Positions 11,572-22,270 of a DNA stretch of 64,000 nt are shown in pieces. The notes under the pieces were generated by a model. The model made no database searches, was not told the DNA's origin, and worked only from the letters and a program-made list of their open reading frames with translations. Position 1 is the stretch's first letter. Each line of letters opens with the position of its first letter. Location: contig OY740774.1 of NCBI GenBank assembly GCA_963513935.1, positions 98,649,668-98,713,667 on the forward strand. Direction: 5' to 3'. Both the position numbers and the translations under genes were made by a program. Source of the DNA: Aphrophora alni (Eukaryota; Arthropoda; Insecta; Hemiptera; Aphrophoridae).

Positions 11572-12020
11572 CTAAATCACTTTAACTCGAGAGTTTCCAC
11601 TCTCACTATCCCCACTAGACTCCGACTCGTTTAAATTACTATCATGGCTTCAACCCCAATGTCAACTAAATTTTCACTGTGAATATATTGATTTTCTATT
11701 TTCTTAACATGTTCGACACAGTTTTCCACAAATTTTCTGGCACATTATCCATAATATCGGAGGGTAACTGACATACTTTTTCTACCTTATAACTTTTATT
11801 TATTTTTGTCACCACATTTTTAACATAAGCCCAAATAAGTTCAATTGCATTTCATGCACATGGGCCACAAGCAGCCAAAGTACTTGAATGTTTTTTATTG
11901 CTTCTTTTCACTATTTTGTCCAGTACCTTTTCTTTTACATTAAAGTGTGGCTAGCACTGGTTTGGTAAGATCTGCCCACTGTGACACTCGTTCCGGTAAT
12001 GGAACGTTTTCTCTTAACAG
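11572..12020 (-). pseudogene. DDE transposase C-terminal remnant
   Basis: Read on the minus strand, the frame contains NAIELIWAYVKNVVTKINKS (about 11851 down to 11792). It continues YKVEKVCQLPSDIMDNVPEN and LWKTVSNMLRK; after a frameshift come ENQYIHSENLVDIGVEAMIV and, after another, an acidic Ser/Glu-rich tail (NESESSGDSESGNS) ending at TAG (11574-11572). The N.IELIW..VK motif holds the last catalytic acid of IS630/Tc1-like DDE transposases, and a Ser/Asp/Glu-rich tail is usual for the insect members. Upstream, KEKVLDKIVKRSNKKHSS fits the preceding linker, but the LPPYH motif that normally lies just before N.IE is scrambled (AACGPCA). The N-terminal HTH is not present, and I did not find terminal repeats. 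It may belong to the same broad family as the HTH fragment at 3583-3810. Confidence 0.78.
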
Positions 12021-13261
12021 TCAACGATGATATTTAATGTTAAAAAGGAGGAAATATAATAATAATATGTGGATCACTCATCTCCAATATTAATTTGACG
12101 TAAATTTCAGAAGTAAATTTCCATTTTTATTTTCACATATTTTGTAGGAAATAATAGCATAGCCTATTTCATCATGACGACCAAAAATGAAGCTTTTTCC
12201 GTACAAGCTCATGTTTAACGGCCGAGGCGGAAAATGAGCGAGGATCGAAAATCTTCTTTTGGTCCAGGTGAAGAACTATATTTTTCGTTATACTGCAAAT
12301 AATGTACGAAAACAATTTCACAAAAACTAAAATGTTATAAACTATTTCCCTTTAAATCGATGGTAACAGCCGTTTTAACGGTTATTTACAATCGAGAGTA
12401 TCGGTTGTTTTTATAGATGCTTTAAAATCCATAATTAATTCCTATAAACGAAGTAACAGCTGATGACCTCGACCTCAGCTGATGTTTTTAGGTCCTAGCA
12501 CTAAAAAACTAATTTAACATCTCAATACATGTATTGAAAACAGCTGTTTTGAAGCTGTATGACGAAATAGTAGTTACATTTGAATTAACTATAACTCTTA
12601 AATTTTACATAAAATTATGCACAGTATAAATAGTATAGTATATATAGTATACAAAATAGTTATATATTTACAAAATAGTATAGCGGTATAGCCTATATGG
12701 CAAGCATTAATTCTAAACCTTTAAAGTGTACTTTTAAACATTGTTTCTTTTGTGTTTTTAGTAAATTAAATGATTTTAATACACAATTGTCCAGTTTTTT
12801 TAAAAATTAAAAGGGGATGAGTCAACTAACAATAATATTTTTTGGTATAAAATCCTAATAAATCCCGCAATTCAAGTTTGTAGCATGATAATCGATATAA
12901 CAAGGTAAACATGTAAAAAAAAACCACATGGGTTTGGATCAAAATAACTATACAGGAATGTTTTTTTTTACTTTTCTCAAAACTACTTCTAGTTGACTAA
13001 TCCCGTTTTAGCATGAGCTGATTCAACTGTTTTACAGTAGAACGTCAATCGTTTTAGCATCATTATAGTCCCCAAATTCTAGTTGTCAAAAACTCGATGA
13101 AAAATTTATCGGAGAATAAAATATGGTTCACTAGTTTGGTCTGTATGTCGTCAAAGATCAGAAAATATCCCAACAATATCTTTTTTGCTTTTAATAACGC
13201 TTAAAACAGGTATTTCCGTGAAAAACGTATCACATTAAGTGAAAAAGGAACAAAAATTTAC
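12021..13261. other. no gene seen
   Basis: A short repeated tract of TAGTATA words lies at about 12625-12690, and two GCTGATG words occur at 12460-12485. The sequence around 12190-12260 is less AT-rich (GGCCGAGGCGGAAAATGAGC) but I cannot read a frame in it. Confidence 0.4.
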
Positions 13262-13413
13262 ACGTCTACCCTCATTATTACCCAAAGTAAACCCCAACTA
13301 AAGGAAGACATTTATAATATGCAGGGAAGGCACGTAGAATACGATCTAACCTGCCGTCGTTTGTAGTAATTGGAATGTTTGGAATCGATTACAAAAGGGC
13401 TTTACAACTCTAC
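13262..13413 (+). repeat. dispersed repeat, inverted partner of 22697-22855
   Basis: The two ~155-bp copies match closely in opposite orientation, with blocks such as GATCTAACCTGCCGTCGTTT and GTAGTAATTGGAAT and the inner GGAAGACATTTATAAT. The other copy carries a small internal duplication (GATCGTATTTAGATCGTACG). Similarity stops abruptly at both edges, so this looks like a defined mobile unit. I see no terminal repeats that name the family. Confidence 0.85.
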
Positions 13414-13742
13414 TTTAGCTCCAAGAATTCGTTACACGTAGGGCTTAAGTTATATATCAAACCAGTAACATTTGTTTAACAAATCGTGGAAAATGCAAAA
13501 CCTAAATGAAATCCTTATGTATTAGCATCCTAAAGTTCCTCTTATTAATTATACAGAAATACAGGGTAGGGTTGGAATTATTTGTCTGATTTAGACGTTT
13601 CATTAAATGGATCTATGTAAATTGTTGTAGATACGCCATCTGTTGTTATCCTTTCGTGTAAACATTTAAGCGCAAACAAAATTAATACACGGTGTGATTC
13701 AAAATTACTTAGAAAAGATTGTACATGGAGAAAATCCAGCAG

Positions 13743-13776
13743 CTGAGGATGACGATTTAGTCATTGAAACGTCGTC
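13743..13776 (+). ncRNA. hammerhead-like motif, copy 1
   Basis: CTGAGGA, a 4-bp stem (TGAC...GTCA) with a six-base loop, then TTGAAACGTCGTC. This resembles the hammerhead ribozyme core CUGANGA-stem II-GAAA with a very short helix III (AC/GU) and a GUC cleavage site. Such minimal hammerheads are known from Penelope-like retroelements of animals. Helix I pairing is weak and there are two extra T residues before GAAA, so activity is doubtful. Related motifs lie at 27331-27363, 31472-31505 and 36208-36240. Confidence 0.35.
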
Positions 13777-13889
13777 TTGTATTTAAATTGTACAATAAAA
13801 TTATTTATTGTGGAAAGTTGTGTTTTCAATTTGTTATCTTCATTTAAAAATTTGTTTTGTATCTACCTAATTTTACAACACAATTATTA

Positions 13890-14240
13890 AAAAGTAAATA
13901 CACTTTACCATTTACGTTTTACAAAATTTGTTCTCCATATTTCTTTTTCCAAGCATACAAAAAGTTCAATACACTACTGATATGTGATAAAATAAAACAA
14001 AACTTTGCCACTTCAGATATACTTCAACTTGCCCGCAATGAAAATACAAAATAAAAACTTTATTCGGAAAATAATACTCTTCTATAAACTAAAGCAACAG
14101 TTGAGTTACTGGTTCTCACGTATATGAAAGAACACGATGGAAACGATCAGATATATTTGTAGAGAAAAAAGGGAACAGAAATAACATGTGACGTCACGTG
14201 AGATAAGACGAAGTAGACTGAGCATGTATCATGCGAGATA
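13890..14240 (-). repeat. dispersed repeat R, copy 1 (inverted)
   Basis: Read on the minus strand this matches 59025-59370 and 61770-62060. Shared blocks with the 59-kb copy include ATACATGCTCAGTCTAC and AGTAACTCAACTGTTGC-like; TCATTGCGGGCAAGTTGAAG and GTGGCAAAGTT are close in all or two of them. All three copies are worn. It contains CATGTGACGTCACGTG at 14185-14200. The type of element is unknown, and no coding capacity is seen. Confidence 0.85.
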
Positions 14241-14304
14241 TTTTATTTAGAGAATATTATAGTTTTTGTGAGGAAAGTATATAAATTATTTATGGTCAGT
14301 TTCA

Positions 14305-14762
14305 CCAATGACTACATAAATACTATAAGACACGACATGGCCATGTGAAATATTCTACTCTTATTCTTGAGTTGGCCAATACCCGCTAGGTCGCTCTGCT
14401 AGAGAATCTGAAGTTGATGTGACTGGCGCTAGGTGGCTCTACGGTCAAACAATGTTTCAGGCGGGTAAGAGAAAACGCACTGATGCCACATATGGGACCA
14501 GAGATGCGAGGGAAGGTCGAGAATCGCTTATCTCAGCGCACGAACTGACAACACTGACTATGCTGACGGAAGTAAGTGAGAAGGTTTGTGAGAGAGAGGT
14601 CAACAGTTGTACAGTCTCAACCGAGTGGGATGCGTACAGTCAAGCACATGCTGCTAGCGCTTTCTGATAGCTGTGTGTCAAACTTGTGACGAACAGCACC
14701 CGTAAGGCGTAGACTATTTCCCTATCCTATGTCGTGTCTTATAGTATTTATGTAGTCATTGG
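14305..14762. mobile_element. 458-bp MITE with perfect 34-bp inverted termini
   Basis: The first and last 34 bases are exact reverse complements (left terminus CCAATGACTACATAAATACT..., 14305-14338; right 14729-14762). The pentamer TTTCA flanks both ends (14300-14304 and 14763-14767) and would be the target duplication. The inside is clearly richer in G and C than the surroundings. An 82-codon open frame inside (14419-14667) resembles no transposase. A 5-bp target duplication and this terminus do not match any superfamily I can name with confidence. Perfect termini suggest a relatively recent insertion. Confidence 0.85.
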
Positions 14763-14767
14763 TTTCA

Positions 14768-15215
14768 CTAACTGATATTAGCCTAATAGTGCTTTAACAA
14801 ATAATTCGTTTAGATTTTTAAATGTTCATTTATTTAACAAAATTAACTGTAGTGTTAAATTAGTTAAGTTATATTTTTCTCACTGGTTGAACAGCTTTAC
14901 AAAATAAAACAGCAAATTATTATAATGTTTACGTTTTAAAAAATTACTGTAAAAATAGAAAATTGACAATTTATTAGTAAACTGATTGAAGAGAAAGATA
15001 GTTTTTAAACAATATTTGGATCAGTTCAGCGAAATTATTCGTAAGTGAAGGACTAAATTATGTTTATTGAGGAATCGTAAGTATTAATTGCATTAATATA
15101 ATTAAACCGTTTAATAAAAATAAATAAAACTATTCTCGCAATCAGTACGTGTTCAGGTTGTCAGTCAAAAAGTAAAAATTAACTATAGCCTTCTTATATT
15201 TGTACAAAATATTTA
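14768..15215. other. no gene seen
   Basis: Ordinary AT-rich sequence between two mobile elements. Confidence 0.5.
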
Positions 15216-15921
15216 CAGGTATTCAAAAATCTGGATACCCCAGGATATTTTGTTTTAGGAATAAACATACAGCAATGCAATACTAGAGTTATGTTCTTAC
15301 TTTAGTTACAATACATAGATATCCTTAACTGTCATATTTAGCTACAAGAGGACATTTCACAGAAAAATACGTGAAAATCTTCAACGTAAGCATAGGTCGA
15401 GTAATACCGCATTTTAAAAGTCATTTTTAGTGAAACACATTGTCGCAAACTCGAATGAAAAAGGACAATTCAATCGGAAATGATAACCCTTCAAAATTTT
15501 TTTGCCTATAGTATAATTAGTAAGGAAGTTAAAAACTAAGAAAATCCTAATAACTAATGTCTGTAGGTTTATTTTATAAGTAAATAATTGCTATAACAGA
15601 ACTAAATATTTGCCTTTTGAGTTAGACAAGAGGCAAACAAATTTTGAATGGTTGACATTTCCGATTGGATTCTTCTTTTGCATTTGGGATTACGTCAATG
15701 TGTTCCACTAAAAGAAATCATTAAAGTGATGTATTATTCAATCTGTACTTACATTGAAGATTTTCCCTACTTGCTCTGTAGGACGTCCTCATGTAGCAAA
15801 ATATGACAGTTAAGTGTAAGAAAGTGTTGTTAACTAGAGTAAATACATAATCGTAGAATTGTATTGTATGTTTATTCGCAAACAAATTATCTTGAGCTAT
15901 CCAAAATTATTGAACACACGG
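15216..15921. mobile_element. second long-arm Tc1/mariner-type element (706 bp)
   Basis: The left end is CAGGTATTCAAAAATCTGGA and the right end in reverse complement CCGTGTGTTCAATAATTTTG, each bordered by TA (15214-15215 and 15922-15923). Arms of about 290 bp (15216-15508 and 15631-15921) are imperfect inverted copies of one another, and both resemble the arms of 3235-4404 (shared words GTAAGCATAGGTCGA and GAAACACATTG-like). The centre is only about 120 bp and has no transposase sequence. It is older or more diverged than the 3.2-kb copy. Confidence 0.83.
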
Positions 15922-17476
15922 TATACTTAACTTATTTGGTTTCGGCATAACTAGTACTAAACGTAAATCGAGCGTCTAATGATGTCAGTCACGGCTTGTT
16001 TATATCAAATTATTGCTGAACAGTAATTTTTTTGGACTCGAAATTTTTAACAAGGGTTTATATCATCAATCTACAGAAATAATCTAAATGTAGACGAAAA
16101 TAGATTTTGAACAATCTCGAGATATGCCAAAAAACTTGCCCTTACAACCATTTTTATAAAAATCCCTCGACGTTTTTGAACTGTACGACTCTAGACGTCG
16201 GACAAAAACTACCCTCTTGAGAGACCTGAAAACATAAACTTCGGTGAAACTCGTCATCAATATTTTGACCCATCATATAACGTTATACTATGTATATTTG
16301 ATAAGGTACAAAAGATAGTATTTTAAATGATGAAAAATAACAACAATACAACATATGGTAGATCTATATTTGATTACAGATTGTAGAAAACAAGCATATG
16401 TACGGGATCTTTGTTGCTACATCCCAAAGTTAATAAATGTTCAACAAAGCAAAATACTTTATGTTCAATTTTATAAACTAATTAATTTCTGCTGGTAAGA
16501 ATAGTTTATTCTGTCATAAAACGAAGAACGTTAATTATTTTATAACTTTCTTAATTAGATAATTGTTAAATAAAGACACCAGAAATATAGGCTCTTTTTG
16601 AAAGACCTTATATTTCCCTATCTTGGATTAAATTGAGTGAAGTATAAAAAAATCTAATTCGAAACCGAGCAATTAGAAGTAGAATATTAAAACCTACAAT
16701 AAGTACGAAGTGTTGATAACACTATTCACAAAAATCATTATCTATTCTTTTAATGATTGAAATTTTATCTGTGATGGTAAATAAAGTAAGATTAATTATT
16801 GGTTAACGGTAACAGAAGTTGGAAGAAAAAAACTTGGCGAAATACGTTTATCAAGTTGTAAAGAACGGTTAGGAAAGTAAGACGAGTTGAGAAGATGGCG
16901 TGGTAAGACATATGTACACTTCACAGGGGAGGCCGGAAACCGTTATAGCAGTTAAAAAATTCAGGAATCCAAAGTTGGATTTAGGCTGTAGTAGAATTGA
17001 AGAAAAAGAAACAGAATTGAATTTGTAAGTGTGTATTTTAGTTTATCATCATAAAAGATGGCAAATGCTGAATAAACTGTACAAGTTATATGCATAATTC
17101 CTCGTTACTAATAACTTTAAGAATAGGGTATTAAAATATAGTCGCATCGTATAGTTTAGCAACTTTTGAAACTATAAAAAGTTTGTAAAACACTATGAGT
17201 CCTGAAGGGATAACGTGATGTCGTAACACATTAGAAGGAACAAAGATATAGAATCAAGGGCTTAATGTATCCTCCAAATCCAGACATAATTCACTTTGTC
17301 CGACTTGAGGGCAGCACCGTGTTATATATACCCGCATCGATAATACGACGGATTCTAGTGCTTAGGAAATGTAGGCTAATTCAATCAGTGTCTTGTTTCT
17401 TCTAAAAGAAGTTCATAAACATAACATTGAATTCTTGTCTAAACGTTTTGTGACTTAAAAATTGAAAAATATACGA
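15922..17476. other. no gene seen
   Basis: Around 16110-16300 the base composition is more even and part matches 6800-6855. Around 16840-17010 and 17210-17350 there are less AT-rich stretches with no readable frame. Probably old transposon debris. Confidence 0.4.
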
Positions 17477-17551
17477 TCCAGACTGGGACTTTCACCTAGA
17501 ACCTTTGGCTTTACGCGCCAATTCTCTACCAACTGAGCTATACTTAGTCGC
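17477..17551 (-). repeat. tRNA-derived SINE, copy 1
   Basis: On the minus strand it reads TATAGCTCAGTTGGTAGAG (A box), TTGGCGCGTAAAGCCAA (an anticodon-arm-like hairpin) and a B-box region leading to CCCAGTCTGG. It resembles a tRNA but lacks the conserved T before the anticodon position and a paired acceptor stem, and it shares the 5' extension GCTGGGAAGCGACTAAG with copies 3 and 4. This marks it as a SINE head, not a tRNA gene. Confidence 0.82.
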
Positions 17552-17627
17552 TTCCCAGCGTAGGGTGTCACTTCTTGCTTCACTTTGCTTTTTGCTGTCA
17601 TTTTCAAGTTGGTAAGCGAGAAATGTA

Positions 17628-17772
17628 CGGTGGAAGCTCAGTTGGTAGAGTCTTGATGCGTAAAGCCAAAGGTCCTGGGTTCAATTTCCAGTCTAGGCCG
17701 TTTATTTTTCACTTGAAATATTATTGTATTAACAATACTATATGGTAAAAACGTAAAATTGTTAAAATAAAT
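17628..17772 (+). repeat. tRNA-derived SINE, copy 2
   Basis: AGCTCAGTTGGTAGAG, a degraded hairpin (GATGCGTAAAGCC), then GGTCCTGGGTTCAATTTCCA as B box. A conserved 3' body follows: TTTATTTTTCACTTGAAATA, ATTAACAATACT, GGTAAAAACGTA and a tail of AAATAAATAAAT. The body is shared with copy 3. Internal A and B boxes imply past transcription by RNA polymerase III. It lies 77 bp from copy 1 in the opposite orientation. Confidence 0.85.
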
Positions 17773-17904
17773 AAATTTAAAATCCATAAATCCATACTGC
17801 AAGTTGAATACAAATTAATTTCAATGTCGTTCCTAACGAGGTAATTAATTTGGTAATTCGAAAATTGCACCAAAAAGCAAAGTCAATTGATAGATGTACG
17901 TCCT

Positions 17905-18070
17905 GTGCTGGGAAGCGACTAAGGATAGCTCAGTTGGTAGAACATTGGCGCGTAAAGCCAAAGGTCCTGTTTCAAGTCCCAGTCTAGGTAGTACATTTTT
18001 CACTTTAAATATTATTAATTAACATACTAACTGGTAAAAACGTATAAGCGTTAAAATCAATAAATAAAAA
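17905..18070 (+). repeat. tRNA-derived SINE, copy 3
   Basis: The 5' extension GCTGGGAAGCGACTAAGGAT leads into the A box AGCTCAGTTGGTAGAA, the TTGGCGCGTAAAGCCAA arm, a B box that has lost a few bases (GGTCCTGTTTCAAGTCCC), then the same 3' body as copy 2 (TTTTTCACTTTAAATATTA, GGTAAAAACGTA) and a tail ending AATAAATAAAAA. Confidence 0.85.
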
Positions 18071-18354
18071 TGGAATTTTATTATCTTAATGTTGAAAACT
18101 TGTTATTACTAACATAGTTCTTAAATTTAACTACTTTCAACATAATTATTTTTTGTTGGTGCGTAATCCTATAAGGTTTATAAATCGTTTTCCGTTAATA
18201 TATGTCCTGGAGAAAGAGCTAAGAATGATCTCACGGTCATCATTGGCGTATGAAAAACGGATGAAAAGAACGTAAAGTTAACATCCTTCAAATATTATTA
18301 TAGTCTCAGGGTTAGAAAATAGCTGGTTAAGACAATGAAACCTGGCAGAAAAGA

Positions 18355-18500
18355 TGATAGAGAGGGATGTCATCCAAATACTTCAAGGAAAAGGGATTAC
18401 CTCGTTTGGTTTGGTTTGGTTTGGTATCCAGTTTGGTTACCTCGGGATTCCCGGGCTCATACTGAGTCCTGAGGGTTCAGATGATGGAAAAGTGTCGCGC
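18355..18500 (+). repeat. dispersed repeat S, copy 1, with (TTGGT)n
   Basis: Begins near GAGAGGGATGTCAT and contains CCTCGGGATTCCCGGGCTCA then CTGAGTCCTGAGGGTTCAG. The same order (GAGGGATCTAAC, a GG.TT.CC..GCCCGTA block, then GAGGGT) occurs at 24985-25105 and 55137-55235. This copy is interrupted by a TTTGG pentamer run at 18404-18424. Confidence 0.6.
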
Positions 18501-19097
18501 AAGATGGGATGAATGAAACTCTTAGTAGAGACCTACTCAGATTTGTAGTACCAAAGAACGGGACATTGAACGGAATTAATGAAAACATTAAGATGTTTGT
18601 GTCCGACAGTTTAACACACATATCTTGTGGTACAATAGCCACCTACTAGACGGCTTTACACCAAGTACTCTTGGTTCTAGCTATCGTAAAGATAATTTGT
18701 TACCAATCAATGCGTCTCATTTTCCATAATGAATGGTCAACATCGTAACTTTTTAAGCATCTACTGATCTTGAACCCGAAAATTTACATACACGACAAAA
18801 CAAGAGATAAAGTACTGGGTGTGGTCATACTGAATGTAGAGGTCCTACGAGGGATTGTCTTTCCTGATCTATTGAGGTAGACTTGGGAAGTGGTAGTATT
18901 TAATACTAATATCTTTTAGAGGTGGTGAGTAGAAAATGTGCATGAGACCTAACTACCGGGATGTATAGACCGGCCCAATACATAATAGAATCCACCAGGT
19001 AGGTGTGCTAGCCATTAGACGAAGCGCGTGTTTGCTTAACACAGAAACTATAGTCTACATCATAAATTATACCTCCTACTTCCATGAGTATTACACG
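18501..19097. other. less AT-rich stretch without a readable gene
   Basis: Composition is closer to coding sequence than most of the window, but I find only short frames (e.g. 18457-18642, minus) without any recognisable domain. It may be a worn transposon belonging to repeat S. Confidence 0.35.
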
Positions 19098-19347
19098 GTT
19101 TGTAATACAATGTATCACCTTAGATGGTATCCTGAATCGCAGGAAATATCCTTTCTAAATATTTGTAAAATAAACGACCTAGACTGGAAATTGAACCCAG
19201 CACCTTTGGCTTTACGCGCCAATTCTCTACCAACTTAGCTATACTTAGTCGCTTCCCAGCGTAGGGTGTCTTAGTTTGCTTACATAGTTTGTAACACAAT
19301 GTATCACCTTAGATGGTATCCTGAGTCGCAGGAAATATCCTTTCTAA
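19098..19347 (-). repeat. SINE copy 4 between two 61-bp direct repeats
   Basis: The SINE head (19177-19251, minus strand: TATAGCTAAGTTGGTAGAG, TTGGCGCGTAAAGCCAA, GGTGCTGGGTTCAATTTCCA) lies between two direct copies of a 61-bp sequence at 19098-19158 and 19287-19347 that differ at only a few sites (both contain ATGTATCACCTTAGATGGTA and CGCAGGAAATATCCTTTCTA). The repeats are much longer than normal SINE target duplications. Confidence 0.82.
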
Positions 19348-19799
19348 GGCTACTTAAATCTTGTTCTAATTGGTTGTATGTAAACTAATCACTGCATATT
19401 CCGAACTAATTACGTGGACGTCTTAAATATAAGCTGTTACAATTCCAGGAGATACCTGTAACAGAGATCCTGTATTTAGAGAATATCTTCAGTTTAAATA
19501 AAGGTATTTACTTAACTCTGTGTGTTAGTGTACATGTCGTTAGATACATACTTAATGTGTACCTTTACGGTCTAGTATACGAAGTGGCCTGTAGGGTAGG
19601 TTTGGCGATCTCCGTCTATTGATCTTTACATTTCATGGACTTAGGAAACTGAAAAAATAATTTTCGAGATGCCCACCGTCTGTCGTTCTTATCTTCTGTA
19701 TGTAAGCACAATAGCTGTTACAACAATTTAAGTTTGATACATTAAATTATAGAGAATTATAGTTTGCTCTTATAGAATCCGGGCAATCTAATTGTAAAT

Positions 19800-20130
19800 A
19801 TCATAATGGAGGCCTTTTTAAACAGTTTTTTGTTCATACTAGGTGTATTATTAAACTCATAACACACTAAATTAGATGAAAATTTGCATGTTTCAATTCT
19901 GCATGCTCCATCTCTTTACGACAAAAAATATCGAGGTTATTGTCAAAAACAAACGATATATATTGTTATTGTTATATTATTTTAAACAGTTCTTTGTTCA
20001 TTCAACTTATTTCACACTAAATTAGATACACACTTGCATGTTTCAATTCTACTTGTAATGATACTATCACCACTTCTTTACGACAACAAATTGCGACGTT
20101 ATTGTCAAACATGTAATTTCGAAACCTAAC
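19800..20130 (+). repeat. diverged tandem duplication, ~165-bp unit
   Basis: Two successive copies share AAACAGTT.TTTGTTCAT, CACACTAAATTAGAT, TTGCATGTTTCAATTCT, CTTTACGACAA.AAAT and GTTATTGTCAAA in the same order. Confidence 0.78.
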
Positions 20131-20262
20131 CTTTCAAGAAAATATGATATTCGTATAGTAACGAGACCCTGCAGGGCCGAGTCACTGACACGAGCGAAGC
20201 GAATGAAGACTTTTTAATGTGTACTCATCTACGAGGCCAGTAACGGCTTAGTAGACGTGAAT

Positions 20263-20415
20263 ACAATTACGAAGTACAGATAACCTGTGTAACAACTGTT
20301 TTAACAAACTTACTCTAATGGATAAGACTCCGTGATCTACCAATATGATTTCACATTTACTATTGTCCAAGAATCCAATTTTTGGGAATTGAATATAGAG
20401 GATCTCGTTGTACTA
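20263..20415 (+). repeat. dispersed repeat, direct partner of 42711-42862
   Basis: Shares CAATTACGA, AACCTGTGTAACAACTGTTT, ACAAACTTAC, GATAAGA/GGTAAGA, TGATCTAC and AGAGGATCT with the other copy in the same order and orientation. Confidence 0.78.
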
Positions 20416-21389
20416 TATTGTAAACTGTATGGCTGGGTTTGTTTTATTATGCATGCCTTTATGTAGATATTTTTATTTATAAGCTGTAAAAGAATTACGT
20501 TACAAGAGCACACATAAGCGTATTTAATTGTAAAGAGTGAAAGCAATACAAAAATAAAAACAATAAATCAGTCGACATCTTTAGGAATATAAACTATTAA
20601 TGATTTTGTGTTCAGGAGATTTTTTCCTCCTCTTTAGGAGGCAGTGAAATTTATTTTACGTAACTGAAAAATTTGGTGAATTTGAAATGAAATCAATATT
20701 TCAATAATTAGTTCTTAATCAATATTATGATTCTCTTTGAACTTTTTATTAAATATAGTTCCCACGCAAAATAGTAGGCCTACTTATTGGTAACGTATTA
20801 TTTACAGTTTGAGATTAATTCACATACTAATAATTTTTTAACGTAAGGGTTGTTATGCTAAACCAAAATTATGGTTGGCGAGTAAATAATTAGGAAAATG
20901 AAAAGTGATCTTAACAGCTGTATAGGTTTACTTTGGTAATTTACAACTAGAAATCAATATTCTGATAAAAAATCCTTTTTATCACCTACGAAGGTAAATA
21001 GCTGTACAATAAACTGCTCAACATTTACTCCACAAAACAATAAAATGACGCTCAACAAATATTTTCTTCAACGCTACAAATTTACATAAATACAGATCCA
21101 GCCGTAATATTTTCTCGGTCTCAGAGTTAAACGTCATTTAAATTTGTATAAATCTTAAGAACGCAAAATAAAAATGGCTTCAAGGAAAGTAATGTTTGCC
21201 TGACAAGAAGGCAGTAAGTACTGTTCGGATGACAAAGCGCCCGTAAATATTCATTTAACTCCAGTTTTGTAACTGCTTTGGAAATGCCAAGAAACTTTGG
21301 AATGAAAAATACTTTCAAAGGATGCGAGTTTTAATATAAAAACAACGAAATGGAAACTTTTCAAAGAAAAGAACTATTTTAAAGAAAAA
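20416..21389. other. no gene seen
   Basis: AT-rich. Contains a TAGGCCTA palindrome near 20775, a word that recurs in the window. Confidence 0.5.
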
Positions 21390-22270
21390 CATTTCTTTTA
21401 TGTATGATTTAAATTTATATTTCTATGTTGGCTTTTTCTCGAGTACATTCATACAAGAAACAATGGCTGTTGAGATTCTTTTTCTTTCTCTGATTCTGCA
21501 TATCTATGCGTTTGTGCTATTCATATTTTTTTCTTTAGAGATTGATTTAAATGAAATTTTAATCAATAATTTCTATTCGTCTACAATAGGTTTGTTTCTT
21601 ACACAGAATAATGAATGCTGGAATTTTTCGTTTGTTTTTTTTTCTCTGGTTCTGTCTGTTTGTGCGATTGTATTATTGTTATTAAATCGATTTAAACGAA
21701 ATTTTAATCAAATTTCTATTTGTCTACAATCGATTTAAATATGACAAGAAATAATGGCTATTGAAGTTTAGTTTTGTTTTTATTTCACTTGTTCTGTCTG
21801 TTAAACGAAATTTTAAATAAAATATCTATTCGTCCACAAAAGATTTGTTTCTAACAAGAAATATTTGCTTTTGAAATTTTGTTTTTTCTTTCTCTGGCTC
21901 TGTATGTCTGTGCGTGTGTATTATTATTTTTTTCTTTAAAGATTGATTTAAACGAAATTTTAATTTTACTCGTCTATAATAGGTTTGATTCTTACATGAA
22001 ATAATGGATGTTGGTTTTTTTTCTTTCTCTGGTTTTGTCTGTTTATGGTTTGCACTATTGTTATTTTAGTTTATAAATCAATTTAAACGAAATTTTAAAT
22101 AAAATATCTATTCGTCTACAAAAGATTTGATTATTACATGAAATAATGGCTTTAGACATTTAGTTTTTCTTTCTGTGGCTCTTTATGTCTGTGCGTTGTA
22201 CTATTAATATTTTTGTTTATATATTGATTTAAACAAAATATTAATAAAACATTTTTATTCGTATAAAATA
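21390..22270 (+). repeat. tandem repeat array, ~140-bp unit, about six copies
   Basis: Each unit contains an AATAATGGCTGTTG-like start (near 21461, 21607, 21749, 21861, 22000 and 22141), then a T-rich TTCTTTCTCTGGTTCTG-like segment, GTCTGT..GTGCG, GATTTAAACGAAATTTTAAT and TATTCGTCTACAA. Unit length varies from about 113 to 146 bp. The 112-codon open frame at 21400-21738 only reads through the first units and is not a gene. Confidence 0.85.

Noticed and set aside
14419..14667. 82-codon open frame in the MITE
   Set aside because: No transposase-like motif; even base composition alone explains it.
17905..17990. Functional tRNA gene
   Set aside because: The acceptor stem does not pair, the base before the anticodon is not T, and the head is followed by a shared SINE body.
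21400..21738. 112-codon open frame resembling a membrane protein
   Set aside because: It reads through the T-rich tandem array; the hydrophobic residues come from the T-rich repeat unit.
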